Shown here piece by piece: positions 28,308 to 39,500 of a stretch of DNA of 64,000 nucleotides. Numbering within the stretch: position 1 is the stretch's first letter; each line of letters begins with the position of its first letter. The translations under genes and the position numbers were made by a program. Source of the DNA: Sphingobacterium sp. N143 (GTDB lineage: Bacteria > Bacteroidota > Bacteroidia > Sphingobacteriales > Sphingobacteriaceae); contig NZ_JACAIS010000002.1 of the NCBI RefSeq assembly GCF_030325625.1, positions 1 to 64,000 on the forward strand, given 5' to 3'. Below the pieces are notes generated by a model. The model saw only the letters and a list, made by a program, of their open reading frames with translations, was not told where the DNA came from and did no database searches.

Positions 28308-30059
28308 TTAAAAAGAATAATTAAGACCACCAATTACATTGAAACCTAATCTTGGATAATACATATAACGTTCATATTCTTTTCCAAAGATATTATTTGC
28401 TTTGACAAAAATACCAAACTGCTTTTTGATTCGGTATTCAGCTCCGGCATTTAAATCTGCAAAGGATCCGATTGTAACTTTATGTCCACTGTCCGCTACA
28501 CGGTTACCGTCTGCCGTATAGTCATAAACATAAGCGTAGGTATTTCCTTGTGTTGAAAGTTCAGCGTCGACAAAGAACTTATCCGAGATGTTGAAACGGG
28601 CATTGGCCTGCATACGGAATTTTGGTAATCCCCATGCTTCTTCCTCATCACTCAACTTATAGTCATCTATATAAACTTTTCCGCCCAAGTTAACCAACTG
28701 AGAAAGGCGTACATTGATCTCCCCTTCCAATCCCATATGCTTTGCTTTATTGATCTGGCCATCGTATACCACATCAAAAGCCCAAGGAATATATCCATCT
28801 TGACTACTTCCAAAAGCACTATTTTTAAATAGAGGTAAGCCCTCTATCTGCTTGTAGAAAACTTTCACCTTATAGCCAAATGTCGCACCTGCATTTCCTT
28901 TCAGACCTCCGTATACGTTCAGTTTCTCAATTGAATTGGCGATTTTGACATTAGGTGCCAAATATGGGTTTTCTTTTGCAAAGTTACGGAAAGAAGCCTG
29001 TCTCACATTACCATTGACACCTGCGAATAAAGAAACATATTCTGGTGCTAGTGAAAAGTCAGCTTCTACCGATGGAAAAACATTAAAACGCGACTCATCC
29101 CCAAATTCTGATGTCAAATTGGCCCCTAAGGTCACATTATAATTATCTCCCTTAAATCGGATGTACGGATTGATCAGGAACAAATTGTTCTTCACATTTG
29201 CCGTATCATTCTCATTTTTGACATCATTCATGCTCACACTTAAGTTGGCCCCCACGTTGAAAGCGCTCATCCGTTTGTTGAGGTATCCCGACAGGGCAAT
29301 AGCGTTCTCCTTCGCTTTATAAGCATCCTTGAATAAATGACCGTCGACTTTTGCTGAGTAGCTTAGTGCCTGTTCATTCTTTGGATCAACATTACCCGAA
29401 AGCTCACCATTCAGATAAATATCTGTGAAAGTCTGTTTATCAGGGGTTGCATTCAATAATGTCGAACCCGTTTGGTCAAAAGTCTGTCCATAAAAATTTG
29501 TGCCATATCGATTGTAACCGATCGTACCTTTTAAAGTAACCGCATCCAATACTCGGCGTCCAAAAATGCCAATATCTTGTGTACTGAACTTTTGGCCTTC
29601 AATACTTCCTTTTTGGCTTAAATGTTTTGCAAATAGGCCAAAGCGTGTATTTTCAAATTGCTCAGAAGCCAAATAGGCTTCTCCCAGGATGGAGTTGTAA
29701 TTCCCTATACCAAATTTGACATAATTGCTACTCTGTTCAAAAGGCTGTGCAAAAGGAATTTCTTCCACATTCAATTGTTTCAGACCGGTATTAATATCCA
29801 GCTTTTTGTCGATAATATTACCATATGATAATTTAGGTTGATATTCCCGTTTGTTGGTCATATCCGGACTACGTCGAATTTTTACCGCATCAGCCAGAAT
29901 TGGCTTGTAATCACGAACAACATCAAAAGAATCAATGGTGACCGGTTTTTCAGGATCGTTCTTCTTTTCCGTTTCCTGTGCAAAAGAATTCAATCCCACG
30001 CCCATCAAAAGCGCTGCTAAAGTATATTTCTTCACATTTCTATTTTGCAACTTCTTCAT
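28308..30059 (-). CDS. Outer-membrane beta-barrel, TonB-dependent-receptor-like
   Basis: A 583-residue secreted protein with signal peptide (cleavage after NSFAQ, residue 28). The rest alternates strands with aromatic girdles, ends with a Phe (LNYSF), and reads as the barrel part of a TonB-dependent receptor. The N-terminal plug is not recognisable: only about 90 residues precede the first strand. A DSFDVVRDYKPILADA stretch after the signal may be a TonB-box-like element. It lies between the TPR gene (6-nt gap) and the SPOR gene, so it probably works with the ExbBD-TonB module. Confidence 0.8.
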   Translation of the reverse strand: MKKLQNRNVKKYTLAALLMGVGLNSFAQETEKKNDPEKPVTIDSFDVVRDYKPILADAVKIRRSPDMTNKREYQPKLSYGNIIDKKLDINTGLKQLNVEEIPFAQPFEQSSNYVKFGIGNYNSILGEAYLASEQFENTRFGLFAKHLSQKGSIEGQKFSTQDIGIFGRRVLDAVTLKGTIGYNRYGTNFYGQTFDQTGSTLLNATPDKQTFTDIYLNGELSGNVDPKNEQALSYSAKVDGHLFKDAYKAKENAIALSGYLNKRMSAFNVGANLSVSMNDVKNENDTANVKNNLFLINPYIRFKGDNYNVTLGANLTSEFGDESRFNVFPSVEADFSLAPEYVSLFAGVNGNVRQASFRNFAKENPYLAPNVKIANSIEKLNVYGGLKGNAGATFGYKVKVFYKQIEGLPLFKNSAFGSSQDGYIPWAFDVVYDGQINKAKHMGLEGEINVRLSQLVNLGGKVYIDDYKLSDEEEAWGLPKFRMQANARFNISDKFFVDAELSTQGNTYAYVYDYTADGNRVADSGHKVTIGSFADLNAGAEYRIKKQFGIFVKANNIFGKEYERYMYYPRLGFNVIGGLNYSF

Positions 30060-30065
30060 TGTATC

Positions 30066-33000
30066 CTATTTCTTTTTGTTGTTCAAATTATTTAAACGTT
30101 CTTTTGCAGCAGGCAAAATATCATCTTCTGCTTCATAGTTATCGACAATTGACTCAAGGGTAGCCTTCGCCTGAAAAGTATCCCCCTTGCCTGCATAAGC
30201 ATCCGCCATCGTGATAAAGCTCTTGGCAACCCAGTATTCATAGGAAGAGAAATTATCCGACAGATCCATTGCCGTTTTGATACAGGTATCGTATTGTTTA
30301 TTTTCCAATTGGATGACAGCAACATTATATTTCGCTTCAGCTCCATAAACAGTGCGGCTTTTTAACGCAGCTAAACTGAACTCTTTCATTGCCTCTGTCT
30401 TTTTGTTCTGCTTCGCGTAACACTTACCAGCATATAAGAAAGCATTGGCGATCTCCTCTTCAGAAGATTTTTCATAGTTCTTAACGGCGTTAGTATAGTT
30501 TAATGCTTCTTTATAATCACCGATTTCATAGTAAGAAACCATCAGATTATTGATAGCAAAGCCATAGTTGGATTTATATTCAGAAGTCAATTCCAATTTC
30601 TTCAATAATTGTGTTGCTTCATTATATTTCTTTTGTTTCAAATACAGTGTTGAGACAGAAACCAAGGTCCGCTCGGTGTATGGCGAAGTCCAGTCATTCA
30701 GAATAATATTATAATCGTGCAGGGCATCTTCTGTATTTCCTAAAGCTGCATTACTTTCAGCACGTACAAAACGAGCATATTTCTCCTGATTTGGTTTAGG
30801 GAACTTATCAAAATAAGCATTTACGGCTTCCACGGCCCCTTGGTAGTTACCACGTGAGAACAATGTCGTTGCAGTGGAGAAAGTGCGTGAGTCTTGTTCA
30901 GATTTTGACAAATCGCCTAGATTTGTTCCCGTCGCATACTTGATATAGCCTGTTGCGTCACCTTTATCCAAGTAGATGTTTTCGATTGAACGCATAGCCT
31001 GTCTTGCTTCACCTGTAGCCGAGTATTGATCCACCACACGTTGGAATGTTGCCAAAGCAGCATCATTATTATCCTGATTATACTGAACCAATCCAATGGT
31101 GACCAAAGCACGTGGCACGTAGCTGCTTCGTGGGTATTTTTCCACCATGGTTTGAAGGCCTGAAATAGCCTGATCATTTTCCCCCATCAAGAAACGTGTA
31201 TACGGGATTTCAAAAGCAATATCATCGGCATAATTAGAAGTTGGGAATTGGGCAATGACCGCATTCAATGTAGCAATCTTACCATTATTATCTCCTTGAA
31301 GCCCTTGAATAATCCCCCGTTGGAATAAAGCATAATCCTGGCTCGGTGCTTTAGACGATATTAGTTTGTTATATTCAGTCAAGGCTCTACCGTAGTTTTT
31401 AGAAGAAAAATAAGAATCGCCCAAACGTGCAATAGCATCATTGCGTGTATTGATTTCTAATCCTTTGGAGCCTCCGGTAGCTAAGAAACGCTCAAAATAG
31501 TTTGCCGAAGTGTTATAATTTCCATTTCGGAATGCAGCATAAGCCAGCGCATAGTTCGCGTAGCCATAAACATCTGTTTTGCTCGCACCCGGCAATCGTA
31601 GGAATTTATTGAAATTCGTTACCGCTTCTCCATACTTACGCACTTCATACATTGCCTCGGCTTTCCAATAAGTTGTCAGAGCATATATCTCCTCATCATA
31701 ACGATGTTTTTCAGAACGCATGAACATGGAGATCGCATTTTCGAAAGCACGCTCATTGTAATATTCTAAGCCTCTGTAATAGGTCACTTTCTGATACGCC
31801 GCATTTGCTTCTTTTCCACGTTTAGAGATAGACTCCAAAATATCTACCGCTTCCCGATAGTTTTTGGTGCTCAGCAACACCTCTGCCAGCAACGTTTTAG
31901 CTTCTTCTAAGCGTTGTGATTTGGGATATGTTTTTAAATATTCTTGTGTAGAAGTCAATGCAACTTGATGAAACTCCAGCTCATACGAAAGCTTTGCATA
32001 GTTGAATAAGCCTTCCTCCTGCATCGCTGGATCAAAATCCAACTTGGATGCCCTGAAAAATGCATTACGGGCAGATTGCTTATTGCCTGTCTTCAAAAAG
32101 CTATCCCCTAAGGTTATCATGGCAGATTGATAATAAGCATCAGGCTCTGTCATTTTCTCCAGCTCGGCGATCGCCTTATCATAATCCTTCAATTTATAGG
32201 CAATATAACCAATCTGATAGCTGTCTTGATTATTCTGCGTCTTACCTTGGTCTTGCGCCTGGAATCTATCGTAATAATCCTTGGAAGTTTTCAGATCGCC
32301 CTTAATAAAGTAAGTCGCCGCAATAATACGCAGCATCTCAGTCTCATTTTCCTGTTTGGTACGGGATAAGATCGGCAAGGCATAATCCAATACATCATCA
32401 TAACGTTTATCCAAGAAATACAAGGCAGTAATATAGTAAGGATAACTGTTTTCAAATTGTTTTGAACCGTTTAAGCGCTCGAATTCATTTAAAGCGGTTT
32501 TATATTCTGCATCTAAATAAGACAAATAGGCATAATAATAAATCGATGCTTCCTGAAATTCCGACTTCTGGTCTTTCAAACCCGCAAACAATGGTTTTGC
32601 CGTTTTATAATCCTTGGTCATGAAAGAAGCATAACCTAATTTAAAACGGTATTCCACATTTTCTTTACCAGCCAAATTTTTGCTGTCAATCTTGGTAAAC
32701 CATTCAATTGCTTTGGTATAATCCTTTTTGGCGTAATAAGACTTACCGATCTGAAAATAAGCCGCTTTGGAATTTGCGCTGACAGGAAAATCTTTGATAT
32801 ATTTCAGAAAACGATTCTCCGCATCGGATTCGCCCAATTCTAAAGCACAGACAGCCTGATAATACCGTACATTTTCCTTCAATAGGGATAGCTCTTCTGT
32901 CTCATCCAATTGTAGATTGGACTTTGTCCGTAAGGACTCTACCCGATCAAATTGTGCCGATGCCGAACTGAATTTTCCACGCTCATACAACTCCATTCCA

Positions 33001-33104
33001 GTCTTGTATGCCTTGTTGATTTGTTGCCATTCTGTCTGCTGCGCTAATGCTGGCGTCGCCATAACAGTTAGTGCAACTCCCACCTGGTAAATCTTTTTAT
33101 ACAT
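30066..33104 (-). CDS. Large periplasmic tetratricopeptide repeat protein
   Basis: A 1012-residue protein with signal peptide (ending ATPALAQ, residue 22) and about 20 to 25 TPR-like helical pairs along its length, with recurring patterns such as ALxxYNKLI, YxxALxxF and AY(Y/F)xxG. It looks like a scaffold that binds other envelope proteins. It is the first gene of the cluster and has its own promoter (33137-33165). Partners are likely to be the following barrel and SPOR proteins; this is inference from order. Confidence 0.85.
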   Translation of the reverse strand: MYKKIYQVGVALTVMATPALAQQTEWQQINKAYKTGMELYERGKFSSASAQFDRVESLRTKSNLQLDETEELSLLKENVRYYQAVCALELGESDAENRFLKYIKDFPVSANSKAAYFQIGKSYYAKKDYTKAIEWFTKIDSKNLAGKENVEYRFKLGYASFMTKDYKTAKPLFAGLKDQKSEFQEASIYYYAYLSYLDAEYKTALNEFERLNGSKQFENSYPYYITALYFLDKRYDDVLDYALPILSRTKQENETEMLRIIAATYFIKGDLKTSKDYYDRFQAQDQGKTQNNQDSYQIGYIAYKLKDYDKAIAELEKMTEPDAYYQSAMITLGDSFLKTGNKQSARNAFFRASKLDFDPAMQEEGLFNYAKLSYELEFHQVALTSTQEYLKTYPKSQRLEEAKTLLAEVLLSTKNYREAVDILESISKRGKEANAAYQKVTYYRGLEYYNERAFENAISMFMRSEKHRYDEEIYALTTYWKAEAMYEVRKYGEAVTNFNKFLRLPGASKTDVYGYANYALAYAAFRNGNYNTSANYFERFLATGGSKGLEINTRNDAIARLGDSYFSSKNYGRALTEYNKLISSKAPSQDYALFQRGIIQGLQGDNNGKIATLNAVIAQFPTSNYADDIAFEIPYTRFLMGENDQAISGLQTMVEKYPRSSYVPRALVTIGLVQYNQDNNDAALATFQRVVDQYSATGEARQAMRSIENIYLDKGDATGYIKYATGTNLGDLSKSEQDSRTFSTATTLFSRGNYQGAVEAVNAYFDKFPKPNQEKYARFVRAESNAALGNTEDALHDYNIILNDWTSPYTERTLVSVSTLYLKQKKYNEATQLLKKLELTSEYKSNYGFAINNLMVSYYEIGDYKEALNYTNAVKNYEKSSEEEIANAFLYAGKCYAKQNKKTEAMKEFSLAALKSRTVYGAEAKYNVAVIQLENKQYDTCIKTAMDLSDNFSSYEYWVAKSFITMADAYAGKGDTFQAKATLESIVDNYEAEDDILPAAKERLNNLNNKKK

Positions 33105-33136
33105 AATATGTGAAACCTTAATATGTTATTTGTCTG

Positions 33137-33165
33137 CAAAAATATAAATGGATATCGCTTTCAAA
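33137..33165 (-). promoter_or_regulatory. Promoter of the TPR-barrel-SPOR-ExbBD cluster
   Basis: On the minus strand TTTG (33162-33165) is followed after 17 nt by TATTTTTG (33137-33144), close to the Bacteroidota consensus. Transcription should start near 33132, 28 nt before the ATG. Confidence 0.6.
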
Positions 33166-33314
33166 CCAAGAAAATTTATTGAAATTCAATCCAACTCTCC
33201 CCATCTCAGGGAGATAGTTTTATTCATTTTACTAAATTATACTTTAATTGAGCTACTTTACACAAAAGTTATTAACATCTGTGAATAACCCAGTATTATA
33301 ACGGAAATTTTGCA

Positions 33315-33351
33315 CAAAAAATATGCCCGACAAAAAATAAAGTCAGGCATA
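33315..33351 (-). terminator. Terminator of the pyr genes
   Basis: TATGCCTGAC and GTCGGGCATA form a 10-bp stem (one G-T pair) and are followed on the minus strand by a T-run. It lies 26 nt after the pyrB stop. Confidence 0.8.
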
Positions 33352-33376
33352 ATATTGTCGTTTTGAATAATTCCAA

Positions 33377-34315
33377 TTAGCCACGTTGTCCAGCCAGAAG
33401 GTATAACACAGCCATGCGAACCGCAACGCCATTTTCAACCTGATCCAAAATGATGGAATGCTCACTATCGGCAACATCCGAGGTGATTTCAACCCCACGA
33501 TTGATTGGCCCTGGGTGCATGATGGTAATGGGTTTTTCCAAAGAATCCAAAATCTCTTTATTCAGTCCGTAAAGCATTGAGTACTCACGCAGTGATGGGA
33601 AATAGGCAATGTCCTGACGTTCCAACTGGATCCGTAGCATGTTGGCCACATCACACCAATTCAATGCTTTTCTCAGATCGTGTTCTACTTTTACTCCCAA
33701 AGAGGTGATATGTTTTGGAATAAGCGTGGTGGGGCCACAGACCATCACTTCAGCCCCTTGTTTCTGCAGGCATAAAATATTGGAAAGGGCTACACGGGAG
33801 TGCGTGATATCTCCGATGATGGCAACTTTACGTCCCGCCACATCACCAAAACGTTCCCGAATAGAGAAGGAGTCCAATAAGGCTTGAGTAGGGTGTTCAT
33901 GTGCTCCATCCCCAGCATTGACAATCTGTGCATCGACATGCTTGCTCAAAAACACCCCAGCGCCAGCGTATGGATGTCGCATGACGATCATATCGACTTT
34001 CATGGCCAGGATATTATTGACCGTATCGATCAACGTCTCCCCTTTACTGACGGAAGAAGAGGATGCCGCAAAGTTTACGATATCCGCAGAAAGCCTTTTT
34101 TCGGCAAGTTCAAAGGAAAGCCGAGTACGTGTTGAATTTTCAAAAAACACATTGGCAATGGTAATATCCCGCAAGGAAGGAACCTTTTTGATTGGCCTAT
34201 TTAATACCTCTTTGAAATTACTCGCCGTATCCAGAATCAATTGAACATCTTGTTCATTCAGGTCTTTGATTCCCAGTAAATGGCGTGTACTTAATTGTTC
34301 TGCTACAGATGACAT
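33377..34315 (-). CDS. pyrB: Aspartate carbamoyltransferase catalytic subunit
   Basis: A 312-residue enzyme that joins carbamoyl phosphate to aspartate, the committed step of pyrimidine synthesis. The carbamoyl-phosphate loop STRTR is at 61-65, HPTQALLD near 141 and HPGPINRGVE near 267. No pyrI or dihydroorotase gene is attached. pyrR is 93 nt upstream and probably part of the same transcript. Confidence 0.96.
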   Translation of the reverse strand: MSSVAEQLSTRHLLGIKDLNEQDVQLILDTASNFKEVLNRPIKKVPSLRDITIANVFFENSTRTRLSFELAEKRLSADIVNFAASSSSVSKGETLIDTVNNILAMKVDMIVMRHPYAGAGVFLSKHVDAQIVNAGDGAHEHPTQALLDSFSIRERFGDVAGRKVAIIGDITHSRVALSNILCLQKQGAEVMVCGPTTLIPKHITSLGVKVEHDLRKALNWCDVANMLRIQLERQDIAYFPSLREYSMLYGLNKEILDSLEKPITIMHPGPINRGVEITSDVADSEHSIILDQVENGVAVRMAVLYLLAGQRG

Positions 34316-34408
34316 TTTATAGTATATTCAAGTATTTACTAATCATTTTCTATTTGAAGTGCCTGTTCTCAAAGGCCCGTTAGAACCTTCAGAATTTTTC
34401 ACTTCATA

Positions 34409-34972
34409 TCAATCATTACCCGAAGTTTTTTTCTCCGTGATCAAGGTAATGCTATCCTGATCCTCAGACTCTTTCCAGTTCACGATCACCTTCTGCGAAT
34501 CGATGGAGTCAACCTGTATACCAATATAATCAGGCTGAATAGGAATCTGTCGCGAGAATCTGCGGTCGACCAGCACAAGCAATTCTATTCTTTTTGCCCG
34601 GCCAAATGCCTGCACAGCATCCATCGCGGCCCGAATGGTGCGGCCAGTCCATAAGACATCATCAATAAAAATAACCTCCTTGCCCTCTACAATAAAATTG
34701 ATATTTGTACTATTAGCCAACAATGGCCCTGTATTACCTTTGGTACGGAAATCATCCCGGTAAAACGTAATATCCAAATCGCCGACCAAAATCTCCTTTC
34801 CGATCATTTGTTCCAGCTCCTTGACAATACGTTTAGCCAAAAAAGTTCCACGTGGTTGAATACCTATGACGACAGCATTTGAAAAATCACCATGATTCTC
34901 AATCAATTGACGACATAGTCTTTGAATGGTGATCTGAAATTTTGGTCCGTCTAATAAAATCGACTGTTTCAT
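34409..34972 (-). CDS. pyrR: PyrR-type pyrimidine regulator/uracil phosphoribosyltransferase
   Basis: A 187-residue phosphoribosyltransferase fold. The PRPP loop VIFIDDVLWTGRTIRAA is near residues 94-110, and the family's GIQPRG stretch is near 38-43. In Firmicutes PyrR binds pyr mRNA and causes attenuation; in Bacteroidota this is not shown. No obvious attenuator hairpin pair is seen in the 93 nt before pyrB, so only its linkage to pyrB argues for a pyrimidine role. Confidence 0.93.
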   Translation of the reverse strand: MKQSILLDGPKFQITIQRLCRQLIENHGDFSNAVVIGIQPRGTFLAKRIVKELEQMIGKEILVGDLDITFYRDDFRTKGNTGPLLANSTNINFIVEGKEVIFIDDVLWTGRTIRAAMDAVQAFGRAKRIELLVLVDRRFSRQIPIQPDYIGIQVDSIDSQKVIVNWKESEDQDSITLITEKKTSGND

Positions 34973-35068
34973 TATGGGAATGTTTGAGCAAAGCTACACT
35001 TTTTTTAACAAAAAATAAGGCTCGTCCCGCAATTAATTTCAATATATAAAGGTCATCTGCTCTTCAAG

Positions 35069-36460
35069 TCAATCCTCTTTTTTGTTTGCTCTGGCGATAA
35101 AATACACCGGTACACCCAGAAGCACCAATATAAAGCCTGGCCAGGTATACTGTGGCTTATAGATAATCAACAGTACACAAAAGACAGTCCCAATCAGCAG
35201 ATAAATGAATGGCGTAACGGGGAATAAAAAAGTCTTATAAGAACGCTCCAGATTTGGTTTACGAATACGCTGAATAATTACCCCCAGCACAGTGATCATA
35301 TAAAATATCACTATCACAAAAGATATCATATCCAGTAAATTACCATACTGTCCACTCAGACAAAGTAATGAAGCCCATATCCCTTGAAGCCATAACGATC
35401 GGGCGGGCACATCGTATTTGTTATTGGGAATGGCCTGTTTTAAGAAAAGACCGTCTTTAGCCATGGTCTGAAAAACCCGTGCTCCTGATAATGCAAGCCC
35501 GTTGACACAACCAAAAGTAGACACCATCACTAATACAGCCATGGCAATGGTACCTGTATGCCCCAGCATTTTTTCGGCGGCAGCAATAGCAACCCGGTCA
35601 TTTGCGGCAAAAGCAATTTCATCCCGGCTCAGGGCCGACAAGTAGATATAGTTACAGCAAATATACAACAGCATCACCAGGCTGGTTCCGATAACCAATG
35701 CACGGACCACATTACGCTGCGGATTGACAATTTCACCGGATACAAACGTCACGTTCTCCCAGGCCACGCTGCTGAACACCGCCCCTACCATGGCTGCAGC
35801 CAAGCCCCCCATGAGCGGCCCACCTGAAATCGCTGTCCAGTCTTCTCCTTTTAAATGCTGAAATGCATCCCAACCGTAAGCCATGTTGGCTGAAAAATGA
35901 TTTTCCCGAATCAAAAACAAACCTCCAACAATCAGTAAAACCAAGGCAATGATCTTTGTCGAGGTAAAAAAAGACTGTACAGACTTGCCACTTTTTATAC
36001 CCCGTGTATTGATAAAAGTGAGGAGGATAATGATCCCGATTGCCAGGATCTGTATCCATGTAATCATAAACTCACCACGCTGGAACAGCGGAGCAGCATC
36101 ATTCAGCTGCGGAATTAAATAGGCTGTAAACTTCCCAAAAGCAACAGCCACCGCAGCTATTGTTCCCGTCTGAATAACGGTAAACAGGCTCCATCCATAA
36201 AGAAAACCGATTGGCTTGCCAAATATTTCGGTAAGATAGGTGTATTGCCCACCTGCCTTTGGATACATCGACGACAGCTCTCCATAGCAGATTGCCGCAG
36301 CAACAGTGGCCACAGCAGTCAATATCCATACCATAACCACCCAATAACCTGAACCAAGCTGCCGCATCATATCACTGGACACGATAAAAATTCCACTTCC
36401 GATCATTGATCCCATGACCAGCATGACAGCATCCCATAATTTCAACTGACGTTTCATCAT
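35069..36460 (-). CDS. APC-family amino acid permease
   Basis: A 463-residue transporter with 12 predicted helices. Helix 1 contains the substrate-binding GSMIGSGIF motif (16-24) typical of the amino acid-polyamine-organocation superfamily. The stretch AGGQYTYLTEIFG near residue 70 is common to the LAT-like branch. The substrate cannot be told. It is a single gene between pyrR and DUF2723 with about 100 nt on each side. Confidence 0.92.
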   Translation of the reverse strand: MMKRQLKLWDAVMLVMGSMIGSGIFIVSSDMMRQLGSGYWVVMVWILTAVATVAAAICYGELSSMYPKAGGQYTYLTEIFGKPIGFLYGWSLFTVIQTGTIAAVAVAFGKFTAYLIPQLNDAAPLFQRGEFMITWIQILAIGIIILLTFINTRGIKSGKSVQSFFTSTKIIALVLLIVGGLFLIRENHFSANMAYGWDAFQHLKGEDWTAISGGPLMGGLAAAMVGAVFSSVAWENVTFVSGEIVNPQRNVVRALVIGTSLVMLLYICCNYIYLSALSRDEIAFAANDRVAIAAAEKMLGHTGTIAMAVLVMVSTFGCVNGLALSGARVFQTMAKDGLFLKQAIPNNKYDVPARSLWLQGIWASLLCLSGQYGNLLDMISFVIVIFYMITVLGVIIQRIRKPNLERSYKTFLFPVTPFIYLLIGTVFCVLLIIYKPQYTWPGFILVLLGVPVYFIARANKKED

Positions 36461-36510
36461 AATATAAGGTTGGTTTTATGTCGTTAAGCTAAGAAAAAAT
36501 AATTAAAAAA

Positions 36511-36571
36511 AACTGTCTCCAGCTATCTGTTCAAAAGAAAATGTTTTTTGAACAGATAGCTGGAGACAGTT
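36511..36571 (-). terminator. Terminator with perfect 26-bp stem after the DUF2723 gene
   Basis: The arms 36511-36536 and 36546-36571 are perfectly complementary over 26 bp around a 9-nt loop. On the minus strand a run of T follows. It starts 28 nt after the DUF2723 stop codon and precedes the amino acid permease gene on the same strand, isolating the two. Confidence 0.92.
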
Positions 36572-36598
36572 ACTTGTACCAACAGGGCTGTCGAGCGA

Positions 36599-39500
36599 TT
36601 ACTCTACACCATACTGTTGTTTATATGACTTCTCTAGTTCCGTCACCTGCTGAAGCAATTGCTTTTCGGATGTGGAAGCTAAAATACTTTTATAAGCACC
36701 CAAAGCCCGTAACGCAGTTCCGATATTGGAATACTCTAATTCTGGCTTCGATTGGGCGATATCCTGATACCAGCGCATATTCTGCGTGATGAATTTCAGG
36801 TTACGGTTGACAATTTCATTGGCCCGTTTATTTTCGCCCGTTTCATACAGCACATTGATCACTGGAATATAGCCCAGCACATCCCGCATGAGATAAACAC
36901 GTTTAGGCATTTTTTCATATGTTTCAACAGCCACCTTACGTGCCTCATCCTTACGTCCCTCCATTAATAATTGAGTAGCCGTACCGCCCATAACCGTATT
37001 AGTGATCATGGTGATCATCCGGTATGATTCAGGGTCCAGATATGAGGCATGGGCCATATTGCCCCATTGATATTTTGTCGTAATATCCTTATAGGCCGCC
37101 TGTGTGTCCACCAATGTTCCTTCTGCACCAGCAGGAGTCGCAATAGGCATTAAGCGTAAAGCAAAACCTTCTTGTACCAGATACTTATCCAGTCCAAGAT
37201 AATTATCATTCGGAACAGTCGCCGCAAAATAGATTGGACGTTTCCAATTATTATTCAACAATACATTTAAGATCGATAGTTCCGTTCTTGAAACATAATT
37301 CCGATTGTAAGTCCAGGTCATGGTATCCACAATGGATTCTTGCCATGCTTTAGGGACAACATTATTTTTCAATACAGCTTCTTTATTGACCGGAAGGCTG
37401 AAATTTTTAGTCGGTAAAAAGTTTTCAAATTTACCTCCACGTAATTCCAATTTATTCTTTTGGTCATCAGACAATAGAATTTGCATAATCAAGTCCAGAT
37501 CAATGTGTCCCGGTACTTTCATGTCTTGGTAATAAAGAACCTCACGCACCCCTTTTTTAAACTTCTCATCATCAATATTGATCGGTAATCCATCAGCCTG
37601 ATTTACTTTTTGTTTCATCTGACGCATATACCAATCCGAGCTCAACAAACTCAAATTCACGACCCGAACATCTGGGCGATAATTCTCAACCTCCTGTACA
37701 TACCACAACGGGTAGGTGTCATTATCACCATACGTAAATAGGATCGCATTTGGCGCACAAGAAGCCAAGTAATTTTTGGCCAGGTCACGGGCTGTAGTCT
37801 TCTCCGAGCGATCATGGTCATCCCAGTTTTGGAATCCCAATAATACCGGTGCCCCCAAAAGACAGGCAGCAGTAGCGACCCCGGCAGCCATCTTGCCATC
37901 CATTTTTCTACCTAAATAATCCGCAATGGCAAATGCCCCCAGACCGATCCATATCGCAAAGGCGTAGAATGAACCGGCATAAGCATAATCACGTTCACGT
38001 GGCTGGAGCGGACTTTGATTCAGGTATAAGACAATCGCTAATCCCGTAAAGAAAAATAACAGACCAACAATCCCTGCATCCCGTTGTCTTTTGCCAAAAT
38101 GCCAGAAAGCACCGATCAAACCAATAATCAAAGGCAAGAAATAGTATTTATTGTTTGAAGGATCTGTTTTCAGTGAATCCGGAATTGCATTCTGCCCCCC
38201 CACATGCATCTGATCTACAGGTTTGGCCCCGGATATCCAGTTCCCCTCGGTAAAGGATCCTTGGCCTTGCTGATCATTCTGGCGGCCAGCAAAATTCCAC
38301 AGAAAATAGCGCCCATACATATGCCCTATCTGATAACTGAAAAAGAATTTTACATTATCTCCAAAAGTTGGCGATTGCCCTTCTGGAATCTTCAGATAAT
38401 CACGGTAATAGTCAATATGTCCCTGGTCACGCGAACTGTATACGCGTGGAAAGAACATCGTCTTATCGTATTTATAGTCCATGCCATTCTCCACTTTGGT
38501 ATACTTATCCTTATCTTTTCGATAAGTATAGGTCGGTTCGGCATCGACAACCTGTGCATCAAAAGTTGGCCCATTTAATAGTGGTTCGCTCGCATATTGT
38601 TCACGTCCCAAGTAGCTCACAAAAGAAAATGCATTGTCCGGATCGCTATTATTCAACGTTGGACTTGCTTTGGCACGTACCATGATCATGGCAAAAGAAC
38701 TATAGCCAAACACAATAAAAGCTGCACTGATCAAGACCAGGTTCAACATAGGTTTCACCTTTTTGATCGAATACCAAATACCATATACAAAAAGAGCGAC
38801 GATCAAAATCAAGAAGACATTAAAGCCTACACCGAAGCCCATTCCTAAGCTGTTCACAAAGAACAGGTCAAAATATGCTGCGGCTTTGACCGTATATTGG
38901 ATGATACCCCATAAAATCAGCGCCAGTACCACCACCCCAATCAAGAATGCTTTAAGTGCACCTGAAGATGTAACGGTTTTTGAGCGCTTAAAATAGATCA
39001 CCAAAGCAATCGCTGGAATAACCAAAAGGTTCAGTAAATGCACCCCAATGGAAAGCCCCATGACATAGGCAATAAAGATCAGCCAGCGGTCTGAGCCGGT
39101 TTCATCCGCATGGTTCTCCCATTTCAGAATCCCCCAAAATACAATAGCCGTACATAAGGAAGACATGGCATACACTTCAGACTCCACCGCAGAGAACCAG
39201 AATGTATCTGTGAAAGCGTAGGCCAATGCACCGACCACACCAGAGCCAAATATCTTGATCAGGTCAGCTGATGTATAGGATTCATCAACACGCTTTACGA
39301 TGATTTTCTTGGCCAGTGCAGTAATTGTCCAAAACAAAAACAAAATTGTCAGACCACTACACACAGCAGACCCCACATTCATCCAAAAAGCGATCCGCGT
39401 CACATCTCCACCGGCAAGATTAGAGAATATATTTTGAATCATTAAGAATAAAGGTGCTCCCGGCTGGTGCACAATTTGAAGTTTAAAGGCCGAGGCAATA

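Noticed and set aside
38204..38578. 124-codon open frame on the + strand
   Set aside because: Antisense to the well-supported DUF2723 gene and without family features.
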